The position numbers and the translations under genes are program-made. From contig NZ_JAJSBI010000028.1 of the NCBI RefSeq assembly GCF_021261325.1, positions 1 through 64,000 of the forward strand: DNA of 64,000 nt, given 5' to 3'. Positions within the stretch are counted from its first letter, which is position 1. The number at the start of each line of letters is the position of its first letter. The stretch is from Streptomyces guryensis (GTDB lineage Bacteria; Actinomycetota; Actinomycetes; Streptomycetales; Streptomycetaceae). Shown here piece by piece: positions 32,990 through 42,132 of the stretch. The notes beneath the pieces were generated by a model that saw only the letters and a program-made list of their open reading frames with translations, was not told where the DNA came from and made no database searches.

Positions 32990-33085
32990 GATGGGCCGTC
33001 GTTTGTCTGCGGCGCCATCGTGGCCGGGCGCGCCCGCGCGGCGGAGCCGCACATCCGATACAGCCCCGCCCCCCTGAAAGCCGCT
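32990..33085 (+). repeat. Dispersed GC-rich repeat, copy d (variant)
   Basis: Reads CCGTCGTTTGTCTGCGGCGC, ATCGTGGCCGGGCGCGC, then an extra segment with CGGCGGAGCCGCACATCCG, then AGCCCCGCCCCCCTGAAAGC. The flanks match copy c in inverted orientation, with the extra segment replacing the AGTTCCCCGCG core. It lies between convergent DUF1918 and GHL10 genes. Confidence 0.6.
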
Positions 33086-33100
33086 GCAGAACCGCTCAGA

Positions 33101-34360
33101 TCAACGCGGCGGCTTCGCCGGCTGCTGGTAGTGGTCGGCGACCACCCGCGCCATCGCGCCGATCCGGTCCGTCGCCACGTCCTTGGCTGCGAAGAAGATG
33201 TGCCCGCGCACCTGTGGGTAGTCCCTGGCGAGGGTGAGGTGGCGGGAGAGTTCGGCGACATCCTGCCAGGCCGCGGACTGGGCCGGGTCGCCGGCCTTGT
33301 ACAGCGCCTCCCCCACGTACACCTGTGTCCCGGTGCCGCGCGCGACCTCCGACCACCAGGGCAGCAGCTTGGCGTAGTCGGCGGCGGCGAAGCCGATGTT
33401 CCAGTAGACCTGCGGGGCGATGTAGTCGATCCAGTTCTCCCGCACCCATTTGCGGGTGTCCGCGTGCAGGTCGTCGTATGTCTGTACGCCGGCCCGGGTG
33501 TCCGAGCCGTGCGGGTCGGTGGCGGCGTTGCGCCACACCGCGAACGGGCTGATGCCGAAGCGCGTGCCCGGCCGCACCTGCTTGATCCGCGTGGCCATCT
33601 CGGAGACCAGCTTGTCGATGTTGTGGCGGCGCCAGGCATCCCGGTCCGGGAAGGACCTGCCGTGGCGGGCGTAGGCCGCGTCGTCGTCGAAGGTCTGGCC
33701 GGTCACCGGATACGGGTAGAAGTAGTCGTCGAAGTGGACGGCGTCCACGGGGTACTTCCGCACCGCGTCCAGCATCGCGTTCTGGACGAAGGCACGCACC
33801 TTCGGCAGCCCGGGGTTGTAGTAGAGCTTCCCGCCGTAGGGCACCACCCAGTCCGGGTGCTTGCGCGCGGGGTGGGAGGCGGCCAGTTTCGTCACGTCGG
33901 TGTTGTTGGCGATGCGGTACGGGTTGAACCAGGCGTGCAGTTCCAGACCGCGGGCGTGGGCCTCCTTCACCGCCGTGCCCAGCGGGTCCCAGCCCGGGTC
34001 CTGGCCCTGGGTGCCGGTGAGGACCTGCGACCAGGGCTCGTACGGGGAGGGCCACAGGGCGTCGGCCGTGGGGCGCACCTGGAAGATCACGGCGTTGAGG
34101 CGGCTGTGCGCGGCACGGTCCAGGATGGCGATCAGCTCGGCCCGCTGCTCGGCCACGGTCAGCCCCGGTTTGGAGGGCCAGTCCCGGTTGGCCACGGACG
34201 CCACCCAGACGCCCCGCATCTCCCGCACGGACCGCCGGCGCCCGGGATCGCCGCCCGCCATCGCCGCACTCGCCGCCACTGCACCGCCCCCCGCCACGAG
34301 AGCCGACAGGGCCGTCGCTGCGAACGCCCGCCGCGACAGCCGAGACCTACGGTGCTGCAT
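33101..34360 (-). CDS. GHL10-type glycoside hydrolase (YngK/DUF187-like), exported
   Basis: A 419-residue exported protein with a Tat-type signal (SRLSRRAFAATALSALVAGG). The (beta/alpha) barrel domain of the GHL10 family follows: MRGVWVASVANRDWPSKPG, VIFQVRPTADALWPS, HAWFNPYRIANNT, the acidic VDAVHFDDYFYPYP and YIAPQVYWNIG. These enzymes are thought to act on cell-envelope or storage glycans; the substrate is not established. Start at ATG 34360. Divergent from the 3-hydroxybutyryl-CoA dehydrogenase gene across a 186-base gap. Confidence 0.87.
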   Translation of the reverse strand: MQHRRSRLSRRAFAATALSALVAGGGAVAASAAMAGGDPGRRRSVREMRGVWVASVANRDWPSKPGLTVAEQRAELIAILDRAAHSRLNAVIFQVRPTADALWPSPYEPWSQVLTGTQGQDPGWDPLGTAVKEAHARGLELHAWFNPYRIANNTDVTKLAASHPARKHPDWVVPYGGKLYYNPGLPKVRAFVQNAMLDAVRKYPVDAVHFDDYFYPYPVTGQTFDDDAAYARHGRSFPDRDAWRRHNIDKLVSEMATRIKQVRPGTRFGISPFAVWRNAATDPHGSDTRAGVQTYDDLHADTRKWVRENWIDYIAPQVYWNIGFAAADYAKLLPWWSEVARGTGTQVYVGEALYKAGDPAQSAAWQDVAELSRHLTLARDYPQVRGHIFFAAKDVATDRIGAMARVVADHYQQPAKPPR

Positions 34361-34546
34361 TCCCGTACCTCCATGCGCCGATGTGCGTGACCGGGGGAGA
34401 TTCTCGACCCGGGCCACCTCCCGCGTCAGGCTGCCACGCGGACCCGAACGATCGATCAACGATCGCCGGAGGTAACGTGCAGGTTTGGAGCAGGCACCGA
34501 ACCACCGGGGACCCTGCCGCATTCGTAGATCAGCGAAGGGGACGAT

Positions 34547-35422
34547 GTGACGGACTTCCCAACGGGAGACATCTCGCGCGTCGGAGTGGTCGGCTGCGGC
34601 CAGATGGGAGCGGGCATCGCCGAGGTGTGCGCCCGGGCCGGTCTGGACGTCAAGGTCGCCGAGACGACCGGGGAGGCCCTGGAGTTCGGCCGGACCCGGC
34701 TGTTCAGCTCCCTGGGCAAGGCGGCCGAGCGCGGCAAGATCACCGAGCAGGAGCGGGACGAGACGCAGGCACGGCTGAGCTTCACCACCGACCTGGGCGA
34801 GTTCGCCGACCGCGACCTGGTGATCGAGGCCGTCGTCGAGAACGAGCAGGTGAAGACGGAGATCTTCCAGGTGCTCGACCAGGTGGTGACCCGCCCGGAC
34901 GCGATCCTCGCCTCCAACACCTCCTCCATCCCGCTGGTCAAGCTGGCGGTCGCCACCTCCCGCCCGGACCACGTCGTCGGCATCCACTTCTTCAACCCGG
35001 CCCCGGTGCAGCAACTGGTCGAGCTGATCCCGGCGCTCACCACCTCCGAGGGCACCCTCGGCCGGGCGCAGCTGTTCGCGGAGAAGGTCCTCGGCAAGCA
35101 CGCGATCCGCGCCCAGGACCGCTCCGGCTTCGTGGTCAACGCGCTGCTCGTGCCGTATCTGCTGTCCGCCATCCGCATGTTCGAGTCGGGCATAGCGGGC
35201 CGCGAGGACATCGACAACGGCATGGAGATGGGCTGCGCCCACCCGATGGGCCCGCTGAAGCTTTCGGACCTGATCGGCCTGGACACCATCGTGTCCATCG
35301 CCAACTCGATGTACGAGGAGTACAAGGAGCCGCTGTACGCCGCTCCCCCGCTGCTCCAGCGCATGGTCGACGCGGGCCGACTCGGCCGGAAGACCGGGTC
35401 GGGCTTCTACACCTACGGCTGA
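34547..35422 (+). CDS. 3-hydroxybutyryl-CoA dehydrogenase
   Basis: An NAD(P)-dependent oxidoreductase of 291 residues acting on 3-hydroxyacyl-CoA in fatty-acid or butyrate/PHB metabolism. The Rossmann motif VGVVGCGQMGAGIAEVCARAG, the NTSSIPL and HFFNPAPVQQLVELI catalytic region and the C-terminal dimer domain GRLGRKTGSGFYTYG are all present. The GTG start has AAGGGGA upstream. No partner genes of the pathway are adjacent. It ends before a strong hairpin. Confidence 0.92.
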   Translation: MTDFPTGDISRVGVVGCGQMGAGIAEVCARAGLDVKVAETTGEALEFGRTRLFSSLGKAAERGKITEQERDETQARLSFTTDLGEFADRDLVIEAVVENEQVKTEIFQVLDQVVTRPDAILASNTSSIPLVKLAVATSRPDHVVGIHFFNPAPVQQLVELIPALTTSEGTLGRAQLFAEKVLGKHAIRAQDRSGFVVNALLVPYLLSAIRMFESGIAGREDIDNGMEMGCAHPMGPLKLSDLIGLDTIVSIANSMYEEYKEPLYAAPPLLQRMVDAGRLGRKTGSGFYTYG

Positions 35423-35481
35423 CTCGACGGCCTTTTGCACAGTGCCCGTTCCAGGGTGCTGATTACACAGTGCGACCAATG

Positions 35482-35513
35482 CGGGCCCGGCACTCTTCGG
35501 AGCGCCGGGCCCG
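35482..35513 (+). terminator. Terminator after the hydroxybutyryl-CoA dehydrogenase gene
   Basis: A perfect 10-base stem, CGGGCCCGGC/GCCGGGCCCG, with a 12-base loop, about 60 bases past the stop. Confidence 0.7.
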
Positions 35514-35644
35514 TGTCATTCACACACCGTGTGCGCGCCGGGCCCGCATATGCCCGTCGCACACGCTCCCCACGCGTCCACCAGGCGAGTTGACTCTCCA
35601 TGCGCAATGCAAGGGATGTGACGACTACGGAAAGGAGCGGACTC

Positions 35645-35902
35645 GTGACCGCCGACCCGGAGCATCCCGTGGTCCATGGAGAACTCGCAGAGTTACGCCG
35701 CCGCCTCGACGTCGCGTACGCGCGCGTCGAGGGAGGGCTGGCCCTGCTCAACCATCGCGCCGAGGAGGCACACAAGGAAGTCGACGATCTCAGCGCACGG
35801 ATCATCGCCCTGGAGCACGCCCGCTGGCCGCTGCCCGCGGTCGCGGCGCTGACAGCCGTGGGCGCGCTCGTCGTGACGGTATGGCAAGCCCTGGGCCACT
35901 GA
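35645..35902 (+). CDS. Small coiled-coil protein with C-terminal membrane anchor
   Basis: An 85-residue protein of unknown function. I chose GTG 35645, preceded by GGAAAGGAG; an in-frame ATG at 35600 lacks such a site. A charged helical region (ELAELRRRLDVAYARVEGG, then EEAHKEVDDLSARIIALEH) is probably a coiled coil. One span, PLPAVAALTAVGALVVTVW, closes the protein, so it should be tail-anchored with the coil inside the cell. Confidence 0.7.
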   Translation: MTADPEHPVVHGELAELRRRLDVAYARVEGGLALLNHRAEEAHKEVDDLSARIIALEHARWPLPAVAALTAVGALVVTVWQALGH

Positions 35903-35955
35903 GGGACGAGGGCGTGGTGGGGGGAATCAGGGTGGGCGTGGTGGGGGAATCGGAG

Positions 35956-36495
35956 TCAGGCGTCCTGCCCGAGCCTGAGGTGGTGCAGGAGCAGTAACGC
36001 GGCCGCCATGTTGGCGGCCGGGACCTCGCCGCGGGCGACCATGTCGGGGACGAGTTTGAGGGGGACCCATTCCCGGCGGTCCGACTCGAAGTCGTCCACG
36101 GGATGTCCGACGTACTCGCCCTCGTCGGCCCAGTAGATGTGGTGCCGGGCGTCGGTGAGGCCGTTGGACGGCTCGACGCTCATGAGGTGCTGCAGCGGTC
36201 CCGGTCGCCAGCCGGTCTCTTCCTCGAGTTCCCTGGCGGCCGCGACGGCGATGTCCTCGCCGTCCTCGACCACGCCCGCAGCGAGTTCCCACCCCCAGCT
36301 GTCGGTGATGAAGCGGTGGCGCCACAGGAGGAGGACTTCATTGGCCTCGTTCACCACCGTGGCCACAGCGACGGGCCGCAGCCGTATCAGAAAGTGGTCC
36401 AGGTGCCGCCCGTCCGGCAGTTCCACATCTGCCAGGTTGACGGTGAACCAGCGGTTTGCATACACAGTTTGTTCGTTCTGTTTCGTCCACTGCAC
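35956..36495 (-). CDS. Nudix hydrolase
   Basis: A 179-residue pyrophosphohydrolase, likely acting on ADP-ribose or another nucleoside diphosphate derivative. The Nudix box is complete: G-VVEDG-E-DIAVAAA-RELEEETGW, following GWELAAG. The N-terminal part (VYANRWFTVNLADVELPDG) resembles ADP-ribose pyrophosphatases. It lies downstream of the NsdA-like regulator in the same direction, with a 90-base gap. Confidence 0.88.
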   Translation of the reverse strand: MQWTKQNEQTVYANRWFTVNLADVELPDGRHLDHFLIRLRPVAVATVVNEANEVLLLWRHRFITDSWGWELAAGVVEDGEDIAVAAARELEEETGWRPGPLQHLMSVEPSNGLTDARHHIYWADEGEYVGHPVDDFESDRREWVPLKLVPDMVARGEVPAANMAAALLLLHHLRLGQDA

Positions 36496-36585
36496 GGTTC
36501 TGCCACCTTCCGTCGAGTAAGTGGCAATATCGCAGCAGGGACTGTGGGGTGTCGGTGCTCGGAACCGGTCTACGGCGGAACCGGT

Positions 36586-37926
36586 CTACAGCGGTACGCG
36601 CAGTGCCCCGTCGATGAGTTCGGCGGCTTCGGCGGTGCCCGCACAGCCGCTGCGCACCAGGTGCTCGCGTACCGCGCGGAGTCTGTCGCGCAGCCGCTGG
36701 GACTCCATTCCCCGGGCCTGTTCGGCCATCTGCACCGCGGTGGCCACGGCCTTGTCGGCGTTGCCCTGGCGCAGTTCGATCGTGCTGAGCATGGCGAGCC
36801 GGTGCACCCGCCCGCGGTCGTGCGCGGGATTGTCGACGGCCGCCGCGGCATGCTCCCCCGCGGCCACGAGTTCGCCGAGGCTGAGCAGTGCCTCCGCCAC
36901 CTGGACGTTGACCAGCCCCGGCTGGACATAGCCGGTTTCGTCGGGTTCGTACCCGCGTCGGATGCGTTCGGCGGCCTGCTCGGCACGCCGGATGCAGGAC
37001 AGCGCTGTCGTACTGTCGCCCAGGTGTGCGTACGCCTTGGCCTGCATCGCGTACAGGTCGCAGGCGAGCGCCGGCGTGATGTGCTTGCCGGCGGCGCGCA
37101 GCGCGGCCTCCGCGAAGGCGACCGCCTGGCGGAACTCCCTCATGAACAGAGCCTGGTTGACCAGCAGTGCGATCACATAGGCGCCGAGTCCCCGGTCCCC
37201 GCTGGCCTTCGCCAGCCTGAGCGCCTGGTGGAAGTAGCGCTGGGCGAGTCCGTGCGCATCGGAGTCGTAGGCGCAGATGCCCGCGATCGCCACCAACCCG
37301 CCCGTGGCCCGGTGCAGTTGGCGGCCCGTGGCGTCGGTGTAGCTGCCGCGCAGCAGCGGGGCGGCCTCGGCGTTGAGGAAGCCGACGATGCGGGTGCGGG
37401 TCGCTATGCCGCCGGCCTTGCGGTACATCTGCTCGTAGTGGGTGCGGGCCGCACGCAGCATCTCGATGTCGCCCGGGGTGACCCGGTGTCGGCCGCCGCG
37501 CGAGACGTCCACGTCCTCGGGCGGGTTCTCCCACTCCCACACGGGCATGACGGCAGGGGTGCCGGTGACCGCGGGCGCGCCCAGGATGTGCGGGCGCTGC
37601 TGTTCGTCGGAGCGCCACAGGGCGGTGGCCCGCTCGACGAAGCCGGAGAGGGAGGTTCCGTGCGGGGTCGACGGTTCACCCGGGACACCGAGACCGATGT
37701 CGTCGAGGGTGACCGGCCGGTGCAGCCGCACCGCGAGCACTTCACAGATGAGGTCGGGCACCTGCCCCCGGGGCCGCTGCCCCTTCAACCACCGTGCCAC
37801 GGCGGTGTGTTCGTACCGAAGCGCGAGGCCGCGTGCCCGCCCCGCCTGATTGACGTGTGCCGCCAGCCCCGCATGCGAGATCCCGGCCTCGTCCAGGATC
37901 GCGTCGAGCAGAGTGTTGGGCTGCAT
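36586..37926 (-). CDS. NsdA-family TPR-type transcriptional regulator
   Basis: A 446-residue regulator with an N-terminal helix-turn-helix-like domain (NTLLDAILDEAGISHAGLAAHV, split here; then YEHTAVARWLKGQRPRG) and a long helical C-terminal half of tetratricopeptide-like repeats (residues ~200-430). It matches the Streptomyces NsdA group, whose founding member represses sporulation and antibiotic production (known). The repeats likely bind a peptide or protein partner. The ATG at 37926 is about 47 bases downstream of a TTCACAC/GTGTGAA palindrome that may be its operator. Confidence 0.8.
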   Translation of the reverse strand: MQPNTLLDAILDEAGISHAGLAAHVNQAGRARGLALRYEHTAVARWLKGQRPRGQVPDLICEVLAVRLHRPVTLDDIGLGVPGEPSTPHGTSLSGFVERATALWRSDEQQRPHILGAPAVTGTPAVMPVWEWENPPEDVDVSRGGRHRVTPGDIEMLRAARTHYEQMYRKAGGIATRTRIVGFLNAEAAPLLRGSYTDATGRQLHRATGGLVAIAGICAYDSDAHGLAQRYFHQALRLAKASGDRGLGAYVIALLVNQALFMREFRQAVAFAEAALRAAGKHITPALACDLYAMQAKAYAHLGDSTTALSCIRRAEQAAERIRRGYEPDETGYVQPGLVNVQVAEALLSLGELVAAGEHAAAAVDNPAHDRGRVHRLAMLSTIELRQGNADKAVATAVQMAEQARGMESQRLRDRLRAVREHLVRSGCAGTAEAAELIDGALRVPL

Positions 37927-37972
37927 ATATGCCCCCCGGATCGCTCGGTGCCGTCAGCGTAGTGCGAACGGC

Positions 37973-37989
37973 TTCACACGGGGTGTGAA
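37973..37989. promoter_or_regulatory. Palindrome upstream of the NsdA-like gene
   Basis: TTCACAC-GGG-GTGTGAA, perfect 7-base arms. It lies in the 339-base gap 37927-38265, which otherwise holds only GC-rich sequence and repeat copy e; I see no gene there. Confidence 0.4.
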
Positions 37990-38243
37990 CGGAGTGCCCG
38001 AATCCGCAGCGTACGCGCACTGTCGCGGAGAGTTTCCTGCCGGTTGACTGAAATGCCTCGCAAGAGGCCGGCCGGGCCGCCGGCTCCCCCTCGTACAGTG
38101 CGGCGGCCCGCTTCCGCGCCGTCCGCCCAGCTGCCTGCCCGACACTCCGTGGCGGGGCGGACGGTGTGCCGGCGGCAGCTTGGCGGTGCGACCAAGCGCC
38201 GTTGGCCGAAGCCGCGTTGTCGAGTGCGGGCTGTGTGTGGCTG

Positions 38244-38280
38244 ATCGCGCAGTTCCCCGCGCCCCTTATGGGGCGCGGCC
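38244..38280 (+). repeat. Dispersed GC-rich repeat, copy e
   Basis: ATCGCGCAGTTCCCCGCGCC followed by CCTTATGGGGCGCGGCC, a hairpin CGCCCC/GGGGCG. It supplies the TAA stop (38268-38266) and last residues of the SpoIIE-type phosphatase gene, in the same position as copy a does for the MFS gene. Confidence 0.72.
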
Positions 38281-39345
38281 GGACCACGCCGGAGCGCCGG
38301 ATGCACCGCCAGGTGGGTGTACGACATGGCGGCGGTCGTTGCGCAGGACGAGCAGGGCGACGTCGTCGGCGGGTCTTCCGCCTGCGTGGCGCAGCAGCCC
38401 GGCGAAGACGGCGCGCAGTACCGACTGCGGGGAGACCGGTCCTGCGCCCACGGCCTCGGCGAGCGCGGCCGGCAGCGAAAAGAACCGGCCACGTCCGTCC
38501 CGGGCGTCCTCGACACCGTCCGTGTGCAGGAACAGCGCCTCACCGGGCAGCAGCCGACCGCAGGGGAGGGCGGGCAGCTCGGCGGGCAACGGGAACGGCC
38601 CGAGGGGAGGCAGCGGTTCGGCAAGGGTCAGCAGTTCGGCCCGGGCCGGTCCGAGCAGATACGGCCAGGGGTGCCCGCAGTTGAGGACACTCACCTCGCC
38701 GTCGGACTGGATCTCCAGCAGCAGTACGGTGACGAACTCCTCGGCGACCGGATGGTCCGGCTCCGGTCCGGCCGAGGGGTGCTCGGCGCGGGCCCGGTCC
38801 CGCAGATGCCGGGCCAGCGCCCGCTCCAGCCGCCGCAGCACACTGCCGAGTTCGGCCTCGTCGTGCACGGCCTCGCGGAAGCTGCCGAGCACGGCGGCGA
38901 CCGTACCGATGGCGGCGAGCCCGTGCCCGCGCACATCGCCCATCACGACCCGCACACCGTGCTCGGTGGCGATGACCTCGTACAGATCGCCGCCGATGGC
39001 CGCCGCGCGGTCCGCGGACAACTGGGCCGCGGCGATGTTCAGCCCGTCGATCCGCGGCGGCAGCGGCCGCAGCAGCACACTCTGCGCGGCGCCCGCGACC
39101 TGCCGGAGCTCCTTGAGCTCACGCAGCAGCACATGCCGGACGTGGAGTATCAGCCCGGTCCCCACCGCGAAGAAGACGGCACTGGTGCCGATGCGCGCCC
39201 CCAGCCCGTTCTGCTGGGCGAGCGGACAGGCCAGTTTGTACGTGATCGCCACGGCGCCCCACACAGTGGGCAGCCCCAGCGCGAGCACCCGGCGCAACGG
39301 CGGCCGCCCCGCCCCGCAGGGAACCCCAGCCTTGATGCGGATCAT
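38266..39345 (-). CDS. Membrane-associated PP2C/SpoIIE-type phosphatase
   Basis: A 359-residue serine phosphatase, likely acting on an anti-anti-sigma factor or other regulator. Two N-terminal hydrophobic segments (VLALGLPTVWGAVAITYKLA and GTSAVFFAVGTGLIL) are followed by a short helix and the SpoIIE domain: AAIGGDLYEV, VMGDVRGHGLAAIGT, LFLHTDGVEDARD and DDVALLVLR. The metal-binding Asp residues are retained. I chose ATG 39345 (MIRIKAGVPC) over the longer frame. No anti-sigma or STAS gene is adjacent. Its end is encoded by a dispersed repeat. Confidence 0.87.
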   Translation of the reverse strand: MIRIKAGVPCGAGRPPLRRVLALGLPTVWGAVAITYKLACPLAQQNGLGARIGTSAVFFAVGTGLILHVRHVLLRELKELRQVAGAAQSVLLRPLPPRIDGLNIAAAQLSADRAAAIGGDLYEVIATEHGVRVVMGDVRGHGLAAIGTVAAVLGSFREAVHDEAELGSVLRRLERALARHLRDRARAEHPSAGPEPDHPVAEEFVTVLLLEIQSDGEVSVLNCGHPWPYLLGPARAELLTLAEPLPPLGPFPLPAELPALPCGRLLPGEALFLHTDGVEDARDGRGRFFSLPAALAEAVGAGPVSPQSVLRAVFAGLLRHAGGRPADDVALLVLRNDRRHVVHPPGGASGAPAWSGRAP

Positions 39346-39527
39346 GCCGATTGGCCCCCCATTCAGGCCGCGAAGCACAGACGGACCGACCCCGAAAGGC
39401 CGGTCCGATTCTGTCCACGGCATGGCCGGACAGGACCAGATCACCCGAAGTTGCCACCCAAATGAGTGACAACCTCCAGGTCATCCGCATTTATGCAGGT
39501 CGGGCGCATATTCACAGGGGGAATGGC

Positions 39528-39563
39528 AGCGCCCCCTCAGGGGGGTGGGGAACTGCGCGACAA
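39528..39563 (-). repeat. Dispersed GC-rich repeat, copy f
   Basis: GCAGCGCCCCCTCAGGGGGG followed by TGGGGAACTGCGCGACAAGC. Hairpin CCCCCT/AGGGGGG. It lies 56-91 bases beyond the pheT stop and may serve as its terminator. The rest of the gap 39346-39618 shows no gene. Confidence 0.65.
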
Positions 39564-39618
39564 GCCGCGAACCACCCGCAGCCACCGAACAACAACAGCT
39601 CCCCGCCCCTTGGGCGCA

Positions 39619-42132
39619 CTAGCCGCGAAGCACCGCTCCCGTACGCTCACCCGCCAGGGCAACCGCCGCATCCCGAGCAGCAGAAGCCTCATCCACGGTC
39701 AACGTACGATCCGACGCCCGGAAGCGAAGGGCATAAGCCAGCGACTTCCGCCCCTCACCAAGCTGCTCGGCGTTCTCGTACACGTCGAACAACCGAATCC
39801 CCTCAAGGAGTTCACCCGCACCGTCCCGCAGAGCGGCCTCCACCTCGGCGTGCGGCACGAACGTGTCGACGACCAGCGCCACGTCCTGCGTGGCCACCGG
39901 GAACGTGGAGATGCCCGGCGCCTGCGGGGTGTCGTTGCCGACCTCCTCCAGCGCATCCAGGTCGAGCTCCATCGCACTGGTGCGCTCGGGCAGCCCGAGG
40001 GCCTTCACCACGCGCGGGTGCAGCTCACCCGCGTGGCCGACCACCGTCTCCGTGCCGTCGACGACGACCACGAACTCGGCGCAGCGGCCCGGGTGCCACG
40101 GCCCGTACTGACCCTTGCGGACGATCAGGTCGGCACCGGCTTCCCGCGCCGCGACGCGCCCGGCCTCGACCGCGTCGGCCCAGTCCGCCGGACGGCCCTT
40201 GCCCCACCAGCCGGCCTGCTCGCGGGCGCCCGCGAGGACGACGGCGACATGGCGCGGCTGCTCGGGCAGCGCGGCGTTCAGCTCGGCGATCTCCTCGTCG
40301 GTGGGACGCCGGTCCACGGGCAGGGCGACGGCGGCCTTCTGCTCCTCGCGGGGGAGGAACACCAGCCCGGTCTCGAACAGCGCCAGGTCGTGCGAACCCC
40401 GGCCGTTGTTGCGCCGCAGGGCACCCAGCAGGCCCGGCAGCAGCGAGGTACGGAGCGCGGGCTCCTCGTCGCTGAGCGGGTTGGTGAGCTTCACGACACG
40501 GCGGTTCGGGTCGCCGGCCTCGAGCAGCAGCTGGTCGAGGACCTGCTCGCTGATGAAGGGGTAGTTCGGCGCCTCGACATAGCCCGCCCCGGCCAGCGCG
40601 CGGCCGACCCTGCGGTGCAGCCGTTGCCGGTGGGTCAGTCCGCGGCCCGAGGGCGGCTTGGGCAGCGTGGAGGGCAGGTTCTCGTAGCCCTCCAGGCGGA
40701 TGACCTCCTCCGCGATGTCGTTGACCTCAAGGAGGTCGGGCCGCCAGGACGGCACGGTGACGATCAGCTCGTCCTGCCCGTACACGTCGCAGCCGATCTC
40801 CTGAAGCCGCCGTACGACGGTCTCGCGGCCGTAGTCGACGCCCGCCACCTTGTCCGGGTGGTTGGCCGGCACGGTGATGGTGTGCGGCGCGGACGGCGTG
40901 ATGACCTCGGTGACGCCGGCCTCGGCGGTGCCGCCCGCGAGCAGCACCAGAAGGTCGACCGTGCGCTGCGCGGCAGCGGCGGCGGCCTGCGGGTCGACGC
41001 CGCGCTCGAAGCGGCGGGACGCCTCGGAGGACAGCTTGTGGCGGCGGGCCGTGCGCGCGATGGAGACCGCGTTGAAGTGGGCCGCCTCGATGACGACGTC
41101 GCTCGTCGAGTTCTCGGTGTCGTCGTGGTCGGCGATCTCGGTGTTGGCGCCGCCCATCACACCCGCGAGGCCGATGGGACCGCGGTCGTCGGTGATGACG
41201 AGGTCCTCGGCGTCCAGAGTGCGGGTGACGCCGTCGAGCGTGACGAGCTTCTCGCCGTGCTCGGCGCGGCGCACGCCGATGGTGCCCTGGACCAGCGAGC
41301 GGTCGTAGGCGTGCAGCGGCTGGCCGAGTTCCATCATCACGTAGTTGGTGACGTCCACGGCGAGCGAGACCGGGCGCATGCCGACCTTCTGCAGCCTGCG
41401 CTGCAGCCAGATCGGGGAGCGCGCCTCGGGGCTGAGCCCGGTGACCGTACGCGCGGTGAAGCGGTCGCAGCCGAGCGGCTCCGAGACCTGCACCGGGTAG
41501 CCGTACGCGTTCGGGCCGGGTACGTCGATCAGGGCCGGGTCGCGCAGCGGCAGGCCGTAGGCGATGGCGGTTTCGCGGGCGACACCGCGGATGGACAGGC
41601 AGTCGCCGCGGTTGGCGGTGACGGCGATGTCCAGGACCTCGTCGACCAGCTCCAGCAGCGCGATCGCGTCCTTGCCGATCTCGGCCTCCGGCGGCAGCAC
41701 GATGATGCCGTGCGTGCCGTCGTCGCCCATGCCCAGCTCGTCGCCGGAGCAGATCATGCCGTGGGAGGTCTTGCCGTACGTCTTGCGCGCGGAGATCGAG
41801 AAGCCGCCCGGGAGCGTGGCCCCCGGAAGCACGACGACGACCTTGTCGCCGACGGCGAAGTTGCGGGCGCCGCAGACGATCTCCTGGGGCTCACCGGTGC
41901 CGTTGGCCTGGCCGACGTTGACCGTGCAGAAGCGGATCGGCTTCTTGAAGCCCTCCAGCTCCTCGATGGTGAGCACCTGGCCGACGACGAGGGGGCCCTT
42001 GAGGTCGGCGCCGAGGTGCTCGACGGTCTCGACCTCAAGGCCCGCCGAGACGAGCTTCTCCTGGACGTCACGGCCGGTTTCCGTCGCCGGCAGGTCGACG
42101 TACTCCCGCAGCCAAGAAAGCGGGACCCGCAT
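39619..42132 (-). CDS. pheT: Phenylalanyl-tRNA synthetase beta subunit
   Basis: Beta chain of the alpha2-beta2 synthetase that charges tRNA-Phe. 837 residues, normal length. Domain order is as expected: MRVPLSWLREYVDLP, an EMAP/Myf-like tRNA-binding domain (about 40-155, CGARNFAVGDKVVVVLPGA), the B3/B4 editing core, the B5 domain (about 400-480), and a C-terminal anticodon-binding ferredoxin-like domain (SRWPVATQDVALVV-type strand through ALRFRASDRTLTVDE). Its ATG overlaps the pheS stop (TGATG). Confidence 0.98.
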   Translation of the reverse strand: MRVPLSWLREYVDLPATETGRDVQEKLVSAGLEVETVEHLGADLKGPLVVGQVLTIEELEGFKKPIRFCTVNVGQANGTGEPQEIVCGARNFAVGDKVVVVLPGATLPGGFSISARKTYGKTSHGMICSGDELGMGDDGTHGIIVLPPEAEIGKDAIALLELVDEVLDIAVTANRGDCLSIRGVARETAIAYGLPLRDPALIDVPGPNAYGYPVQVSEPLGCDRFTARTVTGLSPEARSPIWLQRRLQKVGMRPVSLAVDVTNYVMMELGQPLHAYDRSLVQGTIGVRRAEHGEKLVTLDGVTRTLDAEDLVITDDRGPIGLAGVMGGANTEIADHDDTENSTSDVVIEAAHFNAVSIARTARRHKLSSEASRRFERGVDPQAAAAAAQRTVDLLVLLAGGTAEAGVTEVITPSAPHTITVPANHPDKVAGVDYGRETVVRRLQEIGCDVYGQDELIVTVPSWRPDLLEVNDIAEEVIRLEGYENLPSTLPKPPSGRGLTHRQRLHRRVGRALAGAGYVEAPNYPFISEQVLDQLLLEAGDPNRRVVKLTNPLSDEEPALRTSLLPGLLGALRRNNGRGSHDLALFETGLVFLPREEQKAAVALPVDRRPTDEEIAELNAALPEQPRHVAVVLAGAREQAGWWGKGRPADWADAVEAGRVAAREAGADLIVRKGQYGPWHPGRCAEFVVVVDGTETVVGHAGELHPRVVKALGLPERTSAMELDLDALEEVGNDTPQAPGISTFPVATQDVALVVDTFVPHAEVEAALRDGAGELLEGIRLFDVYENAEQLGEGRKSLAYALRFRASDRTLTVDEASAARDAAVALAGERTGAVLRG

